From: Paenibacillus cymbidii
GTDB taxonomy: Bacteria; Bacillota; Bacilli; Paenibacillales; NBRC-103111
Direction of reading: 5' to 3'
Assembly: GCF_004764705.1 (NCBI RefSeq)
Contig: NZ_SHLX01000056.1
Coordinates: forward strand, 1 to 43,566
Length of the DNA stretch: 43,566 nt
Part shown: positions 1-8,865 of the stretch, one piece after another
How the letters are laid out: each line of letters starts with the position of its first letter
How positions within the stretch are numbered: the first letter of the stretch is position 1
Translations under genes and position numbers: made by a program
The notes under the pieces: model-generated
What the model saw: the letters and a program-made list of their open reading frames with translations, nothing else
Database searches by the model: none
What the model was told of the DNA's origin: nothing

Positions 1-262
1 CGGAGCAAAAAAATAACCTCCCGCGCCTTCGCTTGGGCTACGGCCGCCCACAACCTTTTACACCAAACAAATGACCCCCATCGTCCCGATGGAAGAACCT
101 ACTACACAAACTACTTGACGGCACCCAATCTGGGGCAAATAGGCCATTTTTCATGGGCTATTTTGGTTGCCGGCAATCAATCGGGCCACTTCAGGGGCGG
201 CTCGCCAGGAGAGATCGGAGGAACAGCCCTTCCGCGGAGCGGCGTCGCTCGCTTTCGGTGCG
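1..262. other. Non-coding left edge
   Basis: I see no credible gene here. Positions 128-165 hold a hairpin (AAATAGGCCAT ... ATGGGCTATTT) matching the 3' half of the repeats at 2.3 and 15.4 kb. It lies beyond the 3' end of the leftward AI-2E-type gene and could act as a terminator. Confidence 0.5.
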
Positions 263-1366
263 TTATGTTGGTGCCCCCGTATCGCCGGGCGGACTCTTGT
301 GACGGCGGATCCGATACAGCCGGTACAGATGGCTGGCGACCACTTTGATCACCGCGTAAGTCGGGATGGCTACGAACATGCCGAGCAAACCGGTCAAACT
401 GCCGACGGCGATCAACAGCAGGATGATGGTCAGCGGATGAATCGCCAGCTTCTTCCCCATCACCTGCGGCGAAATGAAGTTGTTTTCGATTTGCTGCGCG
501 ATGACGACAACGACGATCACTTTGATCACCATGGCCGGCGAATCGATGAGCGCCACGACGACACTCGGAATCATGCCGATAAACACGCCGACGAACGGGA
601 TGAGGTTCATCATCGTCAGCACAAGCGCCAGAATGAGCGAATACTGCAAGCCGATGATTTCGTAGCCGACGTACATCAGAATGCCGAGCCCCAGACTGAC
701 GAGAAATTTGCCCTGGATGTAATTGCTGAGCGCCGCGTCCATGTCTTTCAGGATCTTCATCGCTTCGTCGTCGTGCTCGTCCGGCGTGACGCGAAGCACA
801 AACTTGCTGAATTTATCGCCTTCCTTGAGCAAGTAGTAGACGATGAAAGGCACGGTGGACAGCAGCACCACCACATCGGAAATAAATCCAAGCAACGTGT
901 TGAGCGCATTGCCCGTACTCGATAAAATGTTCTTGCTGAATTCGGCGATTTTGGCTTCGATTTCCTGCTGGTGCTCGTTATAGTAATCGGCGATCCAGCG
1001 ATTTTCCTGAAGCTTGTCGACCTGCTTCTGCACGAGGGAAATCATCTGCGGCGCATTGGTCAGCAAGCTGTTGATCTGCTCCTGGATCACCGGACCGACG
1101 AGCAGTACGAGCATGACGACCAGACCCAGAAACAGCAGGAAAATGATCGGCACCCCGTAAGCTCGCTTAACCCCTCGCCTTTCGAGCAGCGTCACAAGCG
1201 GCCGCATGATGTAGTACAGCACCCCGGACAAAATGAACGGAAGCAGCAGCGTTTGCACGACGACGCCAATCGGACGGAACAGGAAATCGACTTTTGAAGC
1301 GAGAAACACGATCAATAACACGATAATAATGCCGTACCCGATGCGAAAATATTTCCCTTGCGGCAT
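263..1366 (-). CDS. AI-2E family transporter (permease)
   Basis: A 367-residue integral membrane protein of the AI-2E transporter family (PF01594, YdbI/YtvI/TqsA group). It has two N-terminal hydrophobic segments, a soluble amphipathic stretch around residues 95-190 with coiled-coil character (EQINSLL ... VDKLQENR), then further membrane helices. The family motif region SPQVMGKKLAIHPL is followed by hydrophobic helices and a short basic tail. Length is normal for the family. Members export autoinducer-2 or act as Na+/H+ antiporters or other exporters, so the substrate cannot be read from sequence. It is transcribed away from the divergent deacetylase gene, with about 117 bp between the two starts. 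The first ATG is used, giving the motif MPQGKYFRIGYG before the first helix. Confidence 0.85.
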   Translation of the reverse strand: MPQGKYFRIGYGIIIVLLIVFLASKVDFLFRPIGVVVQTLLLPFILSGVLYYIMRPLVTLLERRGVKRAYGVPIIFLLFLGLVVMLVLLVGPVIQEQINSLLTNAPQMISLVQKQVDKLQENRWIADYYNEHQQEIEAKIAEFSKNILSSTGNALNTLLGFISDVVVLLSTVPFIVYYLLKEGDKFSKFVLRVTPDEHDDEAMKILKDMDAALSNYIQGKFLVSLGLGILMYVGYEIIGLQYSLILALVLTMMNLIPFVGVFIGMIPSVVVALIDSPAMVIKVIVVVVIAQQIENNFISPQVMGKKLAIHPLTIILLLIAVGSLTGLLGMFVAIPTYAVIKVVASHLYRLYRIRRHKSPPGDTGAPT

Positions 1367-1483
1367 GCCGACCCCTCCGCTCGTCTCGTTCTTTCCAGTA
1401 TATCACATTCATCCGATTCGTCATAAAAGATCCAAAATGTTGGCACCCTACTGGCAACTACGCAGGATAGGGGATTTTTGCTT

Positions 1484-2233
1484 ATGATGCTGCTGTTGAA
1501 ACTGCCGCTGCTGATGGCCGCCGTGCTGTCGCTCGGCCTGGCGACCTCCTTCTCGCCTTCCGCAAGCAAGGGAAGGGAATATTACGAGCAGCGCGGCGAA
1601 GTCGTCTGGGAAGTGCCGACCGATCGCAAAGTGATTGCGCTCACGTTCGACGACGGGCCTCATCCGGTGCATACGGACCATATTTTGAAGCTGCTTAAGC
1701 AGTATGACGCCAAAGCTACCTTTTTTGTCGTCGGCAACCGGGCGGCCAAATACCCCGAGCTTGTCCGGCGGGCGGCAATGGAAGGCCATGAGATTGGCAA
1801 CCATACGTACACGCACCCCTACTTCAACCGCAACCGGCATACGGAAACGATGCGCCGCGAGCTGAGCGACACGCACGACGCCATCTTCCGCGCCACCGGC
1901 CAGCCGCCGCACCTGTTCCGCCCGCCGGGAGGGTACTATAACGAAGCGGTCGTGCATATGGCCAAACAAAGCGGCTACCTCGTCATCCTCTGGTCGTGGG
2001 ATCAGGATACGAACGATTGGCGCAGCCCCGGTACGGGCCGCATCGTGCGCAAAGTGCTCGACCACGACCATAACGGCGATATTGTGCTGTTTCACGATTT
2101 TGTCGAAGGACGGACGCAAACCGTCGACGCGCTGCGCGTTATTTTGCCCGAACTGAAACAGCGCGGCTACCAGTTCGTGACGGTTTCCGAATTGCTCAGC
2201 ATGCGCAAGTCGGTGCCGGTGAAGAAGCCGTGA
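1484..2233 (+). CDS. Polysaccharide deacetylase family protein
   Basis: A NodB-homology deacetylase (carbohydrate esterase family 4), 249 residues from the ATG at 1484. An in-frame TTG lies at 1478, but the spacing from the ribosome binding site (AGGATAGGGG, 1464-1473) favours 1484. The N-terminus is a hydrophobic signal or anchor (about residues 3-22), so it acts outside the membrane. All five CE4 motifs are present: TFDDGPH (Asp56, Asp57), the metal histidines in GNHTYTH (His107, His111), RPPGG (146-150), DTNDW (175-179) and VLFHD (His204). The family removes N- or O-acetyl groups from peptidoglycan, chitin-like polymers or exopolysaccharide, and the substrate is not determined here. It appears to be a single-gene unit. 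Confidence 0.9.
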   Translation: MMLLLKLPLLMAAVLSLGLATSFSPSASKGREYYEQRGEVVWEVPTDRKVIALTFDDGPHPVHTDHILKLLKQYDAKATFFVVGNRAAKYPELVRRAAMEGHEIGNHTYTHPYFNRNRHTETMRRELSDTHDAIFRATGQPPHLFRPPGGYYNEAVVHMAKQSGYLVILWSWDQDTNDWRSPGTGRIVRKVLDHDHNGDIVLFHDFVEGRTQTVDALRVILPELKQRGYQFVTVSELLSMRKSVPVKKP

Positions 2234-2299
2234 AGCGTCCCTGAGGAGCGTTCGTTCCACGGCGCAACGAGGTCGCCCGGATCCGGTTCGTTGCCTCCG

Positions 2300-2510
2300 C
2301 TTATCCCAATAAGCCATAAAAAATGGCTTATTGATGGAATATGGGCCTCTTTCGCAGAAATAGCCAGTGATTTCGCTAGCTATTTCGTCGGGAAACCCGG
2401 TTTTTCGTCCATCTGCTCGGAATAGCCAGTGTTTTCGTTGGTTAATTTGGATGAGACTCGTGAATGTACGCAAATAAGCCATTTTTTCTGGGCTATTCGC
2501 CGGCCCCGCC
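2300..2510. repeat. Intergenic hairpin repeat, family A (copy 1)
   Basis: A cluster of palindromes between the deacetylase and the spoVIF-like gene. 2308-2332 is a perfect 10-bp inverted repeat (AATAAGCCAT, loop AAAAA). 2358-2387 and 2421-2450 each begin (A)AATAGCCAGTG. 2472-2496 is AATAAGCC ... GGCTATT. The last ~85 bp match 15434-15520 column by column, including the linker GATGAGAC. It is AT-richer than its surroundings and has no coding potential. Confidence 0.8.
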
Positions 2511-2636
2511 TTACGGGCCAGCCCTGCCAGGCACGTCTCGTCCTCCCATACACTATACACGCACCAGCCCCGCCTGACACATCTGTTCCCGCCTTACCTG
2601 CCACATCCACGCCTCACGCACCCGCCCCAACACGCC

Positions 2637-2674
2637 AAACAAGCCGGCCGTCGCGCTGCGACGCCGGCTTGTTT
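2637..2674. terminator. Bidirectional rho-independent terminator
   Basis: A perfect 12-bp stem, AAACAAGCCGGC (2637-2648) with GCCGGCTTGTTT (2663-2674), capped by a nested GTCGC-GCT-GCGAC hairpin. It lies between the convergent deacetylase and spoVIF-like genes and closes the long leftward operon. Confidence 0.8.
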
Positions 2675-2730
2675 GGAACGAAAATTCAGCCCAATCTGCT
2701 GCCCTCGGCCTCGGAGTTCTCATACACTCC

Positions 2731-3018
2731 CTACCGGAACATCCCCCACAGCTTGAGCAGATGAAACGTGTTGTTCGGATCGATTTTTTGCGCGATGACG
2801 AACGCAACGATATTTTCCGTCTGCCGTTCGCTCAGCTTGATGCCGATCGCCCGCGTAATGTCGCCGACCAGCTTGCGCACCGTCAGCTTGTTCTGCAAAT
2901 CCGATTTCGTCACGTATTGCAAAATATGTTTGACGCGCTCCTTGTTGTCCGGCTGCTTCAGCTTCATCTTGACTTGCTCGACCAACTGCGGCTCGATGCC
3001 GTAATGCATGTAGCTCAA
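2731..3018 (-). CDS. Stage VI sporulation protein F-like protein
   Basis: A 95-residue small helical protein. Residues 36-95 fit the SpoVIF family (PF14069): a TVRKLV motif, then a SERQTENIVAFVIAQKI segment like the conserved KELEDKIV...I helix, and a short C-terminal helix. B. subtilis SpoVIF is needed for late coat assembly, and proteins of this size recur downstream of recG in Paenibacillus-type genomes. The N-terminus (MHYGIEPQLVEQVKMKLKQ) is amphipathic. It is the last gene of the recG block, about 90 bp after recG, with the terminator at 2637-2674 beyond it. The family call rests on remembered motif similarity. Confidence 0.65.
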   Translation of the reverse strand: MSYMHYGIEPQLVEQVKMKLKQPDNKERVKHILQYVTKSDLQNKLTVRKLVGDITRAIGIKLSERQTENIVAFVIAQKIDPNNTFHLLKLWGMFR

Positions 3019-3111
3019 CCGTCACACCTCCGTCAACCGATCATTCTCTATCGTATGACGGCCGCCCGCAAAATGTTCCTGTTCGCCCGGCGACGGCATG
3101 CAAAACGATTG

Positions 3112-5163
3112 TCAGTCGAGCTGTTCATTGCCGAGAATGCCTTCCCGCTGCAAAAACGACCGCAGTGCCGCATGTTCCGCCGCCGTCCAGAAATCGGCGC
3201 GCGCCACGAGCGCGGCGGCATCGTCCCGCGCCTCCTCGAGCGTCTCGAAATCGGCGATCATGTCGGCCAGCCGGAACTCCGGCATGCCGCTTTGCTTCGT
3301 GCCGAAGAAGTCGCCCGGCCCGCGCAGTTCGAGGTCGCGGCGGGCGATTTCGAAGCCGTCGTTCGTTTCGGCCATGACGCGAAGCCGCTCCTTGCCGACT
3401 TCGCTCTTCGGGTCGGCCAGCAGCACGCAGTACGACTGGTGCTCGCCGCGGCCGACCCGGCCGCGCAGCTGGTGCAGCTGCGACAAGCCGAAGCGGTCGG
3501 CGTCGTAAACGACCATCAGCGTCGCATTCGGCACGTCGACGCCGACCTCGATGACCGTCGTCGAGACGAGCACCTGCAAGTCGCCGGCGCTGAACCGGCG
3601 CATGATGTCGTCCTTCTCCTCCGCCTTCAAACGACCGTGCAGCAACCCGACGCGCAAAGCCGGGAACTCCTGCGTCAACTGGGCATGCACGTCGATCGCG
3701 TTCTGCACGTCGAGCTTCTCCGATTCTTCGATCAGCGGGCAAATGACGTACGCCTGCCGCCCCGCCTTCACCTCGCGGTCGATAAAACCGAGCACGCGCG
3801 TCAGCAAGTTGTGCGACACCGCGTATGTTTTTATCGGCAGCCGGCCTTTCGGCAGCTCGCGCAGCGTCGACACGTCCATGTCGCCGAACGCGGTAATCGC
3901 CAGCGTACGCGGAATCGGCGTCGCCGTCATCGTCAGCACGTCGGGGTGCAGCCCTTTGCGCCGCAGGATGCTGCGCTGGTTGACGCCGAACCGGTGCTGC
4001 TCGTCGGTGACGACGAGGCCGAGCTTGCGGTACACGACGTCCTCCTGGATCAGCGCATGCGTGCCGACGACAACGTCGATCAGCCCCATCTGCAAGCCGG
4101 CCAGCACATCGCGCCGCTTGCGTTCGGTCAGGCCGCCGGTGAGCAAGGCGACTTCGATGCCGAGCGGGGCGAACAGCGCCTCCAGCGACCGCTTGTGCTG
4201 CTCGGCCAAAATTTCCGTCGGCACCATCAGCGCTCCCTGCGAACCCGCCTTGACGACGGCGACGAGCGCAGCGGCGGCGACAATCGTTTTGCCGGCGCCG
4301 ACATCGCCCTGGAGCAGCCGGTTCATGCCGTAGGGCTGCTTCAGATCGTGCATGATTTCGCCGATGACGCGCCGCTGCGACTCCGTCAGCGCGAACGGCA
4401 GCGAAGCCAGGAAGCCGCGCACCGCCTGTTCGTCAAGCGGATGCGCCACGCCTTCCGCCCGCTGCCGCGTTACGGCGCGGTACGCTTGCAGCTTCAACTG
4501 GAACAGGAACAGTTCCTCGTAGACAAGCCGCTTGCGCGCCCGTTGCCCTTCGGCAACGTTCGCCGGGCGATGAATCGTCGCCACCGCCTGTTTGCGCGGC
4601 AGCAAGTCATGCTTCGCCACCAGCTCGCGGGGCAGCACTTCTTCCACCAGCGCGCCGAACTGCGTCAGTGCCTGCGTCATGATTTTGCGCAGCCAGTTTT
4701 GGGCGATCGCGCCCGTCAGCGAATACACCGGCTGCACCGTGTCCGTCTTGGACGCCCCCTGACCGGGAAACTCGGTTTCGGTTACCGTCAGATGGAGCCG
4801 GCGCTGGTCCCACTTGCCGGTCAGCACGATCTCCTTGCCGACGACCAGCTTGTCCTTCAGAAAGTGGCGGTTGAACATAATGGCAGTAATCAAAAAACGG
4901 TCCACCATCACCATGCACGTCAGCCGCGACTTCGTTCTGCCGTACATGCGTACGAGCGGCTCTCCGTAGATGGTGCCTTGAACCGTAATTTTGTCGCCGT
5001 CCTTGACTTCCGTCAAATCGCGCAGCCGGTAATCCTCATACCGGAACGGAAAATAATCGAGCAGGTCGGCTACGGAGCGAATGCCAAGCGCGGCGAGCTC
5101 TTCCGCCTTTGCCGCGCTGACGCCGCGAACCTGCCGTACCGGAATGTGATGCAGATCCATCAT
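3112..5163 (-). CDS. recG: ATP-dependent DNA helicase RecG
   Basis: A 683-residue RecG, the branch-migration helicase that regresses stalled forks and processes Holliday junctions. It has an N-terminal helix-hairpin-helix-like start (VRGVSAAKAEELAALGI), an OB-fold wedge domain (about residues 55-150), helicase motif I GDVGAGKT, motif II DEQH, motif III TMTATPIPRTL, and motifs V/VI near VIEVGVDVPNA and QLRGRVGRG. Length is normal. The start ATG at 5163 overlaps the degV stop in an ATGA (5160-5163), so the two are translationally coupled. B. subtilis also has recG downstream of the yloV block. Confidence 0.97.
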   Translation of the reverse strand: MMDLHHIPVRQVRGVSAAKAEELAALGIRSVADLLDYFPFRYEDYRLRDLTEVKDGDKITVQGTIYGEPLVRMYGRTKSRLTCMVMVDRFLITAIMFNRHFLKDKLVVGKEIVLTGKWDQRRLHLTVTETEFPGQGASKTDTVQPVYSLTGAIAQNWLRKIMTQALTQFGALVEEVLPRELVAKHDLLPRKQAVATIHRPANVAEGQRARKRLVYEELFLFQLKLQAYRAVTRQRAEGVAHPLDEQAVRGFLASLPFALTESQRRVIGEIMHDLKQPYGMNRLLQGDVGAGKTIVAAAALVAVVKAGSQGALMVPTEILAEQHKRSLEALFAPLGIEVALLTGGLTERKRRDVLAGLQMGLIDVVVGTHALIQEDVVYRKLGLVVTDEQHRFGVNQRSILRRKGLHPDVLTMTATPIPRTLAITAFGDMDVSTLRELPKGRLPIKTYAVSHNLLTRVLGFIDREVKAGRQAYVICPLIEESEKLDVQNAIDVHAQLTQEFPALRVGLLHGRLKAEEKDDIMRRFSAGDLQVLVSTTVIEVGVDVPNATLMVVYDADRFGLSQLHQLRGRVGRGEHQSYCVLLADPKSEVGKERLRVMAETNDGFEIARRDLELRGPGDFFGTKQSGMPEFRLADMIADFETLEEARDDAAALVARADFWTAAEHAALRSFLQREGILGNEQLD

Positions 5164-6029
5164 GACAAAACGTCGGCGGGGAGCATGAACACCGCCACCG
5201 TGCCGGGGCCGACATGCGTGCCGATGACCGGCCCGAGCGACGTGTACGTGAGCGAGCGAACCCGGAAATGTTCGCCGATGAGGCCGCTCAGCTCCTCCGC
5301 CTTCTCCCTATCGTTGGAATGGGCGATGATCACATCGTTCTCACCGCCAAAAGCGCCTTCATCCTGCAGCAGCTCGATGATGCGCTGCATCGCCTTGCGA
5401 TGGCCGCGCACCTTGTCCACGGACGTTACGGTGCCGTCTTCGTCGAGCGTCAAAATCGGCTTGATGTTCAGCAGCGAACCGATGAACGCCGACGCTTTGC
5501 CAATTCGGCCGCCCTTCTGCAAATAGTCGAGCGTATCGACGAGAAAGTACAAGCTGTTGCGCTGCTTGATCGTGGCCATCAGCTCGAGGCATTGCTCCTT
5601 GGTCGCGCCGGCTCTCGCCGCTTCCGCCGCCTTCACGACCTGCAAACCGCAGCCGTACGAGGCGGACCGCGAATCGACGACCGTCACGTCGATTTCCCCT
5701 TCGAGCATCGACGCGGCGAGCAGCGCCGACTGGTACGTTCCGCTCAGCACGGAGCCGAGATGCACCGAAATGATCGAGGCGCCGGGCGATTCGGCGGCCA
5801 CCTGCTTGAAGCATTCGACGAAGTCGAGCGGCGACGGCTGCGACGTCTTGGGCAGCGACGGCGCGGCGGCCAGCTTCTCGTAGAACTGCTCCGGCTGCAG
5901 CGTCACCGCGTCCAAATACGTTTCTTCGCCAAAATGAATCTTGAGCGGCACCATGGCGATGCCGAGCTCTTGCCGCAGCTCCGCCGGAATGTCCGCCGTG
6001 CTGTCGGTCATCAATCGAATCTGGCTCAT
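5160..6029 (-). CDS. DegV family fatty-acid-binding protein (FakB-like)
   Basis: A 289-residue DegV protein. The N-terminal signature RLMTDSTADIP, the lipid-contact segment ISVHLGSVLSGTYQSA and the RIGKASAFIGSLLNIKPILTL segment all match the family. FakB proteins bind a fatty acid and present it to the kinase FakA for acyl-phosphate formation, feeding phospholipid synthesis. The gene starts 11 bp after the fakA-like gene, which supports a kinase/binding-protein pair. In B. subtilis the equivalent position holds sdaAB/sdaAA. Confidence 0.9.
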   Translation of the reverse strand: MSQIRLMTDSTADIPAELRQELGIAMVPLKIHFGEETYLDAVTLQPEQFYEKLAAAPSLPKTSQPSPLDFVECFKQVAAESPGASIISVHLGSVLSGTYQSALLAASMLEGEIDVTVVDSRSASYGCGLQVVKAAEAARAGATKEQCLELMATIKQRNSLYFLVDTLDYLQKGGRIGKASAFIGSLLNIKPILTLDEDGTVTSVDKVRGHRKAMQRIIELLQDEGAFGGENDVIIAHSNDREKAEELSGLIGEHFRVRSLTYTSLGPVIGTHVGPGTVAVFMLPADVLS

Positions 6030-6040
6030 GCGCGCCGCCC

Positions 6041-7780
6041 CTATTCCGCCGAAAGTATAAACCGATACACCGGTTGTTCGCCGGCCTGAATGTCCGTCTC
6101 CACTTCAGGATATCGCTCCGCGATATAGCCGGCAAGCGCGCCCGCTTCTTCCTGCCGCGCGTCTTCGCCGGTCAGGATCGTCACGACTTCGCCGCCGTCC
6201 TGCAGCATGCTGTCGATCAGTTCGCGCAGCGTCGTCGCAAGCTCGGCGCTCGACACCACGATGCGCCCGTTGTGAATGCCCAGATAATCGCCTTCGGCAA
6301 TCGTCACGCCGTCGATTTCCGTATCGCGCACGGCCGTTGTCACCTGACCGGATTGCACGGCCGCCGCCGCCTTCTCCATCCGTTCGGCGTTGACCGCCGG
6401 CTCCGCCTTCTCCTTGAACGCGATCAGCGCCGACATCCCTTGCGGAATCGTCTTCGTCGGCACAACCACGAGCTTGCGGCCGGAGACCAGCTCCTCCGCC
6501 TGCCGGGCGGCCATCACGATGTTGCCGTTGTTCGGCAGCACGAACACCGTCTGGGCCGGCACTTGCTGCACCGCGCGCACGATGTCTTCCGTGCTCGGAT
6601 TCATCGTTTGCCCGCCGGACAGCACCACATCCGCGCCGAGGCTGGCGAACAGGCGCGACAGCCCTTCGCCTGCGGCAATCGCCACGACGCCGTAGCGCTT
6701 CAATTGCGGCTCCGCAGCAGCTTCCCCGCCGGCAACCGGCGCTGCAGATACAGCGGGAGCCGCGTCTGCGCCGGCCTTGGCAAAATCGTCGGAGACGATA
6801 TGCGCGTGTTGTTCGCGCATGTTTTCGATCTTGATCCGTGTCAGTTCTCCGTAACGCATCGCTTCGTTCATCACGTTGCCGGGCGACTCGGCGTGGATAT
6901 GCACCTTGACCAGTTCGTCGTCGGCGACAACGAGCAGCGAATCGCCCAGCCTGCCGAGCGCGCTGCGGAACGCGCCTTCCTCGAAGCGCGCCGACCGTTG
7001 GGCCGGTGCCAGCTTAATGATAAATTCCGTACAATAACCATGCTCGATCGAGCTGGCGGACAATTGTGATTGTGCGGACTTGGAACGATGCGGATCATGA
7101 TTTTCCACGAATGTCGCGACGTTTGGCGGCGTCGGAACCGTTGCCGATGCGACCTGCTCGCCGGACAAGTAAGCCATAAACCCTTCATAAATGCAGATAA
7201 GACCTTGTCCTCCGGCGTCAACGACGCCAACTTGCTTCAGGACGGGAAGCATATCCGGCGTTTTGGCCAGCGTCTCTTGCCCGCAGCGCAGCGTTTCGCT
7301 CATGACCGCCGCCACGTCGTCCGTCCGGCGGGCCACCGCTACCGCATGTTTCGCCGATTCCCGCGCCACGGTCAGGATCGTGCCTTCAACCGGCTTGACG
7401 ACAGCCTTGAACGCGGCGTCGACGCCGGTCTGCAGCGCCGCGGCGAAGTGTGCGGCATCGATCGTTTCGCAGGCGGCGACCGCCTTCGCGAAGCCGCGAA
7501 ACAGCTGCGACAAAATAACGCCCGAGTTGCCCCTGGCGCCGAGCAGAAGCCCTTTGGCCAGCGCTTCGGCGCATTTGCCGGCATGGCCGCTCTGTCTGCG
7601 CAGCAGCTCTTCCACGCCGGCGGACATCGTCATGCTCATGTTCGATCCCGTATCCCCGTCCGGAACCGGAAATACGTTCAACGCGTTCACGTGTTCGGCC
7701 ATCGCCTTCAATCGTTCGGCGCCGGAAACCATAAGCTGTACCAAATCCGCTGCGTCTATCCCGCTGAAGCGCTTACTCAA
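6041..7780 (-). CDS. fakA: DAK2-domain fatty acid kinase (FakA/YloV)
   Basis: A YloV/FakA protein of about 579 residues. The N-terminal DAK2 nucleotide-binding domain carries NVFPVPDGDTGSNM and GARGNSGVILSQLFRG. A middle Asp23-like/FakA domain and a C-terminal DegV-like domain follow. It phosphorylates fatty acids bound to FakB. An upstream in-frame ATG at 7810 exists, but AAGGAG at 7791-7796 is 10 bp from a TTG at 7780 and only 4 bp from a GTG at 7786. The TTG gives MSKRFSGIDAADL, close in length to B. subtilis YloV, so I use it. An Ala-rich linker (AGADAAPAVSAAPVAGG) lies mid-protein. Confidence 0.93.
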   Translation of the reverse strand: MSKRFSGIDAADLVQLMVSGAERLKAMAEHVNALNVFPVPDGDTGSNMSMTMSAGVEELLRRQSGHAGKCAEALAKGLLLGARGNSGVILSQLFRGFAKAVAACETIDAAHFAAALQTGVDAAFKAVVKPVEGTILTVARESAKHAVAVARRTDDVAAVMSETLRCGQETLAKTPDMLPVLKQVGVVDAGGQGLICIYEGFMAYLSGEQVASATVPTPPNVATFVENHDPHRSKSAQSQLSASSIEHGYCTEFIIKLAPAQRSARFEEGAFRSALGRLGDSLLVVADDELVKVHIHAESPGNVMNEAMRYGELTRIKIENMREQHAHIVSDDFAKAGADAAPAVSAAPVAGGEAAAEPQLKRYGVVAIAAGEGLSRLFASLGADVVLSGGQTMNPSTEDIVRAVQQVPAQTVFVLPNNGNIVMAARQAEELVSGRKLVVVPTKTIPQGMSALIAFKEKAEPAVNAERMEKAAAAVQSGQVTTAVRDTEIDGVTIAEGDYLGIHNGRIVVSSAELATTLRELIDSMLQDGGEVVTILTGEDARQEEAGALAGYIAERYPEVETDIQAGEQPVYRFILSAE

Positions 7781-7839
7781 CCACACCTTCTCCTTCCGTC
7801 GATGCGGCACCGGACGGCCCCGCCGTCGGATTGCCGTTG

Positions 7840-8199
7840 CTACTTGGCCACGCGTACTCCCTGCACGAAGATGTTGACGCGATCGACTTGCAGGCCAACC
7901 ACTTCGCCCAGTATATATTTCACACGATTCTGCACATTGTGAGCCACTTCGGAAATATTCGTGCCGTAGCTGACGATAATATAAAGATCCACATGAAGCA
8001 AATCGTGCTCGCGCCGCACCTCCACCCCGCGACTCAAGTTGTCACGGCCGAGCAATTCGGCGATGCCGTCCTTCAACTGGTTGCGCGACGACATGCCGAC
8101 AAGCCCATAGCACTCCAGTGCGGCGGAACCGGCAATAACGGCGACTACCGGGTTGGCTACATTCACTTTCCCATATTCGGTTGCAAGCTCAATCGACAT
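7840..8199 (-). CDS. yloU: Asp23/Gls24 family envelope stress protein YloU
   Basis: A 119-residue Asp23 (DUF322) protein beginning MSIELATEYGKVNVANPVV. The ORF opens further upstream, but residue 1 at 8199 matches the family start. Conserved segments are VVAVIAGSAALECYG, RNQLKDGIAELLGRDN and DLYIIVSYGTNISEVAHNVQ. It precedes fakA by 59 bp, the usual yloU-yloV pair, and is divergent from rpmB. Asp23 relatives sit at the membrane and respond to cell-wall stress. A specific role in this position is not established. Confidence 0.92.
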   Translation of the reverse strand: MSIELATEYGKVNVANPVVAVIAGSAALECYGLVGMSSRNQLKDGIAELLGRDNLSRGVEVRREHDLLHVDLYIIVSYGTNISEVAHNVQNRVKYILGEVVGLQVDRVNIFVQGVRVAK

Positions 8200-8311
8200 G
8201 ATTCTACACGCCCTTCGATCGAAAGTATTACGAACATTGTACAACAAGTAGGGAGAGATGAAAAGCGAGCGGCGGCGGCGCATCCCGGCCGTTCCCCGCC
8301 GTTTTCGGTCG

Positions 8312-8341
8312 TTGACTTGCCCAATCGGGCTATGCTATTAT
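8312..8341 (+). promoter_or_regulatory. Predicted sigma-A promoter of rpmB
   Basis: TTGACT (8312-8317), an 18-bp spacer and TATTAT (8336-8341), about 90 bp upstream of the rpmB start. Confidence 0.6.
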
Positions 8342-8429
8342 ATTCTAGTATGTTTTTACGGAAGATCCGCTTTTCACGCCAATATCCGTCGGCTTGTCCG
8401 GCGGTGAAACGATAGAGGAGGTGTCATGC

Positions 8430-8618
8430 ATGTCCCGCAAATGTTACGTAACCGGCAAATCGCCTAAACAAGGAAACAACGTGTCCCACGCGAACAATAA
8501 AACGAAGCGCACCTGGGGAGTCAACGTTCAGAAAGTCCGCATCCTCGTGGACGGCAAGCCGAAACGCGTTTATGTCAGCACGCGCGCGTTGAAATCCGGC
8601 AAAGTAGCCCGCGTCTAG
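8430..8618 (+). CDS. rpmB: 50S ribosomal protein L28
   Basis: A 62-residue L28, a component of the large ribosomal subunit. It starts MSRKCYVTGK, contains NKTKRTWGVNVQKVRI and ends STRALKSGKVARV. It has a single cysteine, so this is the zinc-free form of the family. The start at 8430 is fixed by GAGGAGGTGT at 8415-8424 (an upstream in-frame extension is unlikely). It is monocistronic and rightward inside an otherwise leftward region, as in B. subtilis, and ends in the terminator at 8644-8672. Confidence 0.98.
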   Translation: MSRKCYVTGKSPKQGNNVSHANNKTKRTWGVNVQKVRILVDGKPKRVYVSTRALKSGKVARV

Positions 8619-8643
8619 CACCGTCATTGTTGCATACGAAGAC

Positions 8644-8672
8644 AAAAAAGCACCTGAGAAGGTGCTTTTTTT
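8644..8672. terminator. Rho-independent terminator between rpmB and spoVM
   Basis: AGCACCT (8649-8655) pairs with AGGTGCT (8660-8666), flanked by an A-run and a T-run. It can stop rpmB transcripts, and spoVM transcripts in the other direction. Confidence 0.85.
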
Positions 8673-8707
8673 CATTTGACGTCTGCTTCGATTCCGGGAT
8701 TGCCCGT

Positions 8708-8788
8708 TCAATTTTTGCTGAATGTATTTAAAACCGCCTTGACGAATCCGCCCAAAAAGCGCGGCAATTTGATGGTGTAAAACTTCAT
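8708..8788 (-). CDS. spoVM: Stage V sporulation protein SpoVM
   Basis: A 26-residue ORF translating as MKFYTIKLPRFLGGFVKAVL then NTFSKN. It is nearly identical to B. subtilis SpoVM (MKFYTIKLPKFLGG...). The peptide is an amphipathic helix that recognises the convex surface of the forespore membrane and anchors SpoIVA for coat and cortex assembly. The residues that break the helix and give curvature sensing (Pro9, the GG pair) are present. A very strong ribosome binding site, GAGGAGGGGA, precedes the ATG at 8788. It sits next to rpmB, as in Bacillus, and the T-rich terminator follows. This is direct proof of a sporulation programme. Confidence 0.96.
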   Translation of the reverse strand: MKFYTIKLPRFLGGFVKAVLNTFSKN

Positions 8789-8865
8789 GCCATCCCCCTC
8801 CTCAAAAGGTTCCACGATCTTGAGCGCCCGCTCCTGTAATCAAGTGTATGAAGGGGCGCCGCCAA

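Noticed and set aside
2761..5526. 921-codon plus-strand ORF across recG
   Set aside because: It is Arg/His/Gln-rich, has no domain, and is the mirror of recG and degV in GC-rich DNA.
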